Shown piece by piece: positions 3,827-5,836 of a stretch of 5,836 nt of DNA (its first letter is position 1; the number at the start of each line of letters is the position of its first letter). Source of the DNA: CAZWFW01 sp964633445 (GTDB taxonomy: Archaea; Undinarchaeota; CAZWFW01); the NCBI GenBank assembly GCA_964633445.1, contig CAZWFW010000058.1, positions 1 to 5,836 on the forward strand, given 5' to 3'. Made by a program: the position numbers and the translations under genes. The notes under the pieces were generated by a model that was not told the DNA's origin, did no database searches, and worked only from the letters and a program-made list of their open reading frames with translations.

Positions 3827-5401
3827 ATGATTATGCTAAACTCCACATTAAGGGTTCCTGAAAGTGTAAAGAATAAGTTAAGGGAACCTCTGGGAAGAAT
3901 CGTTGGAACTAAAGAAATTAGGAATATTTTAAAGAAGACAAAGCGAATTATAGCAGTTGGCGATTTGGTAGTGTTTTCTTTAATTGAAATAAATATGCCC
4001 TTCGATGTATGCATTGTTGATCTTAAGACTAAAAGAAGACCACTTTCACAAAAGCAAATAGAGAAAATTAACGAAATTCCCTTGAAATCGTACAAGATTC
4101 GGAACCCCGCAGGTCATATAACCAAAGAAGCTTGGGATACCATAAGGAAATGTTTAAATGAGGATGAGAAAGTAAAAATTGTCGTTGAAGGTGAGGAAGA
4201 TCTGCTAGTATTGCCCGTGATTCTTCATGCAAACAATGGAGACGTCGTGCTTTATGGCCAGCCAGACAAAGGTATCGTTGTTGTTAAGATAGATGATAGA
4301 GTTAAACAAAAAGTTGTTTTTTTGCTTAGAGACATGATTCTTGACATTCTTGCAAACAATCTCAAGGATTTCCTCAGCAAATTAAAATTAAAGAAGGTTA
4401 CTTTACTCTTCCATCCAGATGCCGATGGTTGCTCCGCAGCTGTTATTGCAGGTAAAACCTTAAAAACTCTCGGTATACAAGTTAACTACAGAATTCCTAG
4501 GGGGGGAAGCCCAAAAATATCATTTAAAGAAGGATTTAAAATATTGAGAGAGGATAAACCAGATCTGATAATGATTCTGGACTTGGGGAATGAGTTTTAT
4601 GAAGTTATTGCCAAAATGTCTAAAAAAGTTCCTATAGCAATAATTGATCATCACGTTCTGCACGGTTGCGAAAACTTTGGTAGGGCGAAACTGTTCAACC
4701 CGCATATTTTTATCAACGCATCTCCCCCAGCCTCTTTAATAAGCTATTTCCTATTTAAAAAAATTAGAAGCGTAAATAATCTTGAGTGGATAGCTGCAAT
4801 AGGGGTTGTTGGTGATAAGGAGGAAAAGCTCTGCGAGGACTTTCTAAAGGAAGTTTATGGAAAATATAGGTTAACATATAAAAGTATTCTGAAATTAGCT
4901 TGTCTGATAGATGCTGGTGAGGCATACAAGGACGGCGGTTATAGAGTTAGTATAGATACATTGCTTGAAGCAAACAACCCCCACGACATTCTTAAAGAGA
5001 AACTTAAAAGTGCAAAGGAGTTACATAATTACAGAAGGATTCTGGAGGATGAGATTGAGAAAATGGTAAAGAAATGCGAGAGGGAATACAAGCTACTTGA
5101 GGGTAATATCATGCTATGCGAGGTGGATAGCAAGTACCATATAAGAGGCGATGTTGCAAACATACTGCAGGAGAGATATCCTGATAGGATCATAATAACA
5201 TACAGAAGGAGAAACGGTAAGATAACATTGAGCGCAAGGGCAAGGTACGTAAATGCCAACCTCGCGGAAACAATAAGGAAGGCTATCGCAGGATTTAAGA
5301 ATTGCAGAGGGGGTGGACATGCAAGAGCCGCAGGTGCTGAAATTCAGGAAAAAGATTTTGAGGTGTTTTTGAAGAGATTTATAAGTTATTTGAAAAGTTA
5401 G
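3827..5401 (+). CDS. Fusion: GTP-dependent dephospho-CoA kinase domain + DHH/DHHA1 phosphoesterase
   Basis: This 524-aa protein joins two families. Residues about 5-170 match archaeal GTP-dependent dephospho-CoA kinase (DUF359), which phosphorylates the 3'-OH of dephospho-CoA in the last step of CoA synthesis. Seen are VGDLVVF (44-50, D46), IVDLKTKR (63-70, D65 and K67), NPAGHIT (93-99), VEGEEDLLVLP (120-130, E124 and D125) and LYGQP (142-146); these correspond to the residues I recall as essential in the Thermococcus enzyme. Residues about 185-524 are a DHH phosphoesterase: FHPDADG (195-201), ILDLG (250-254), IDHH (273-276), VVGD (327-330) and the DHHA1 motif GGGHARAAG (495-503). All metal ligands appear present. 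DHH proteins include RecJ-like nucleases and NrnA/pAp phosphatases; the substrate is open. The kinase is normally a separate protein of about 170-180 aa. M3 is an alternative start. Confidence 0.85.
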   Translation: MIMLNSTLRVPESVKNKLREPLGRIVGTKEIRNILKKTKRIIAVGDLVVFSLIEINMPFDVCIVDLKTKRRPLSQKQIEKINEIPLKSYKIRNPAGHITKEAWDTIRKCLNEDEKVKIVVEGEEDLLVLPVILHANNGDVVLYGQPDKGIVVVKIDDRVKQKVVFLLRDMILDILANNLKDFLSKLKLKKVTLLFHPDADGCSAAVIAGKTLKTLGIQVNYRIPRGGSPKISFKEGFKILREDKPDLIMILDLGNEFYEVIAKMSKKVPIAIIDHHVLHGCENFGRAKLFNPHIFINASPPASLISYFLFKKIRSVNNLEWIAAIGVVGDKEEKLCEDFLKEVYGKYRLTYKSILKLACLIDAGEAYKDGGYRVSIDTLLEANNPHDILKEKLKSAKELHNYRRILEDEIEKMVKKCEREYKLLEGNIMLCEVDSKYHIRGDVANILQERYPDRIIITYRRRNGKITLSARARYVNANLAETIRKAIAGFKNCRGGGHARAAGAEIQEKDFEVFLKRFISYLKS

Positions 5402-5530
5402 ATTAGAAGTTATTCACATGCAATTCCCATCTCATTAAGGCTTCTCGTACAAAGCACCGTAAGACATGAGAACATCTTATTTATGCGTGCAAATAACATT
5501 TAAATACTGGCAAGCTACTCTCTTTATAAA
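5402..5530 (+). promoter_or_regulatory. Spacer with two candidate TATA boxes for the RPA-like gene
   Basis: The 162-nt gap after the DHH stop holds CATTTAAATAC (5497-5507) and CTTTATAAA (5522-5530), either of which could be the TATA box; the second would put the start near 5552 with a leader of about 12 nt. TTATTT (5477-5482) and AAATAA (5491-5496) form a short inverted repeat just upstream. No clear terminator with a T-run follows the DHH gene, and I see no small RNA or ORF in the gap. Confidence 0.4.
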
Positions 5531-5546
5531 CAAAGCAAATTTCGTA

Positions 5547-5560
5547 ACTTAAATTTAAGT
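5547..5560. promoter_or_regulatory. Perfect 14-bp palindrome before the RPA-like start codon
   Basis: ACTTAAATTTAAGT is a perfect palindrome ending 3 nt before the ATG at 5564, and it covers the expected transcription start. It could be an operator at the initiation region, or simply AT-rich sequence; it differs from the 16-bp palindrome of the other promoters. AGTAGG touching the ATG is too close to serve as a normal ribosome site. Confidence 0.35.
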
Positions 5561-5563
5561 AGG

Positions 5564-5836
5564 ATGGAGAGCTTTGAGAGGGTTCTCGACAAGTTGGTAA
5601 TGAAAAGTGGGTTGGAAAAGGAAGTATTAATTGAGAAAATAAGGAAAAAACAGGAAGAATTCGGAGGTTTAGTTTCTATGATAGGTGCCGCCTACATTGT
5701 AGCTTCAGAACTAGGATGCGATTTACTTATGGAGGAAAGCCATATCACCAAAATTAGAGATATAAAGAACGCTGGTAGAAGGGTTGACGTTATAGGAAGA
5801 GTTCTCAAAATCTATGAGCCTAAGGAGTTTGCTAGG
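5564..5836 (+). CDS. RPA-like single-stranded DNA-binding protein, N-terminal part (runs off window)
   Basis: Ninety-one codons are open to the window edge. The first about 55 residues form the helical N-terminal region typical of archaeal RPA-type proteins (replication factor A, COG1599-like), with EEFGGLVSMIGAAYIVASELG at 31-51. After a linker, ITKIRDIKNAGRRVDV at 61-76 and IGRVLKIYEPKEF at 77-89 match the first strands of the RPA OB fold ('I.dl..g.r.vdv.GrV..i..preF'). RPA coats single-stranded DNA in replication, repair and recombination. The number of further OB folds and any zinc finger lie outside the window. A second ATG at residue 13 is possible, but the first gives the fuller family N-terminus. 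The upstream neighbour encodes a DHH phosphoesterase, a family with nucleases that act on single strands. Confidence 0.8.
   Translation, partial: MESFERVLDKLVMKSGLEKEVLIEKIRKKQEEFGGLVSMIGAAYIVASELGCDLLMEESHITKIRDIKNAGRRVDVIGRVLKIYEPKEFAR

Noticed and set aside
3814..4095. Minus-strand open frame of 93 codons running from the DPCK domain into the divergent spacer
   Set aside because: Antisense to the conserved dephospho-CoA kinase motifs; its product resembles no family and it has no promoter of its own.
4520..5320. Several minus-strand open frames (61-76 codons) within the DHH part
   Set aside because: All are antisense to conserved DHH/DHHA1 motifs and have biased, low-information products.
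5430..5471. TCTCAT / ATGAGA inverted repeat after the DHH gene as a terminator or small RNA
   Set aside because: Arms of 6 bp separated by 30 nt with no T-run following; well within chance for this spacer.

Overview
The window looks like an AT-rich stretch of archaeal, probably thermophilic euryarchaeal, chromosome. Several things point that way: a GTP-dependent dephospho-CoA kinase domain (an archaeal-type CoA enzyme), an archaeal RPA-type single-stranded DNA-binding protein, separate small subunits of a 2-oxoacid:ferredoxin oxidoreductase, a degenerate KaiC/RecA-like protein, and TATA-type promoters 25-40 nt before start codons with almost no Shine-Dalgarno sites. A lineage near Archaeoglobi is possible, but I cannot establish it from this sequence.

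Layout. Bases 1-82 are the right end of an IS200/IS605-type TnpB element: the last codons of tnpB overlapping the 3' part of its omega RNA, including a perfect 8-bp hairpin with a GUAA loop. A hairpin followed by six Ts (109-132) probably terminates it. After about 160 nt of AT-rich regulatory sequence come two overlapping genes for very short CPBP (CAAX-protease/Abi family) membrane proteins (296-697, 691-1107), then a 181-aa degenerate KaiC/RecA-like protein (1219-1764). Convergent to these is a tight minus-strand operon, porD-porA-cheC (3714 down to 1773): a two-cluster ferredoxin subunit, the alpha subunit of pyruvate (or related 2-oxoacid) oxidoreductase, and a CheC-family phosphatase in the place where porB is usually found. 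Divergent from it is a 524-aa fusion of GTP-dependent dephospho-CoA kinase with a DHH/DHHA1 phosphoesterase (3827-5401). The window ends inside an RPA-like gene (5564 onward).

How it may work together. The 112-bp divergent spacer between porD and the fusion gene holds a perfect 16-bp palindrome, TTTTCCATATGGAAAA. The identical palindrome lies before the CPBP pair, and in both cases it is followed at nearly the same spacing by a TTTTTAAAA TATA box, a TAT(C/A)ACCTT element and the ATG. This suggests one regulator controlling both promoters and perhaps the por operon too. POR consumes CoA and dephospho-CoA kinase makes it, so co-control would make metabolic sense; that link is inference. The most interesting items are the kinase-DHH fusion, the repeated operator, and the por operon that carries CheC but neither beta nor gamma subunit.
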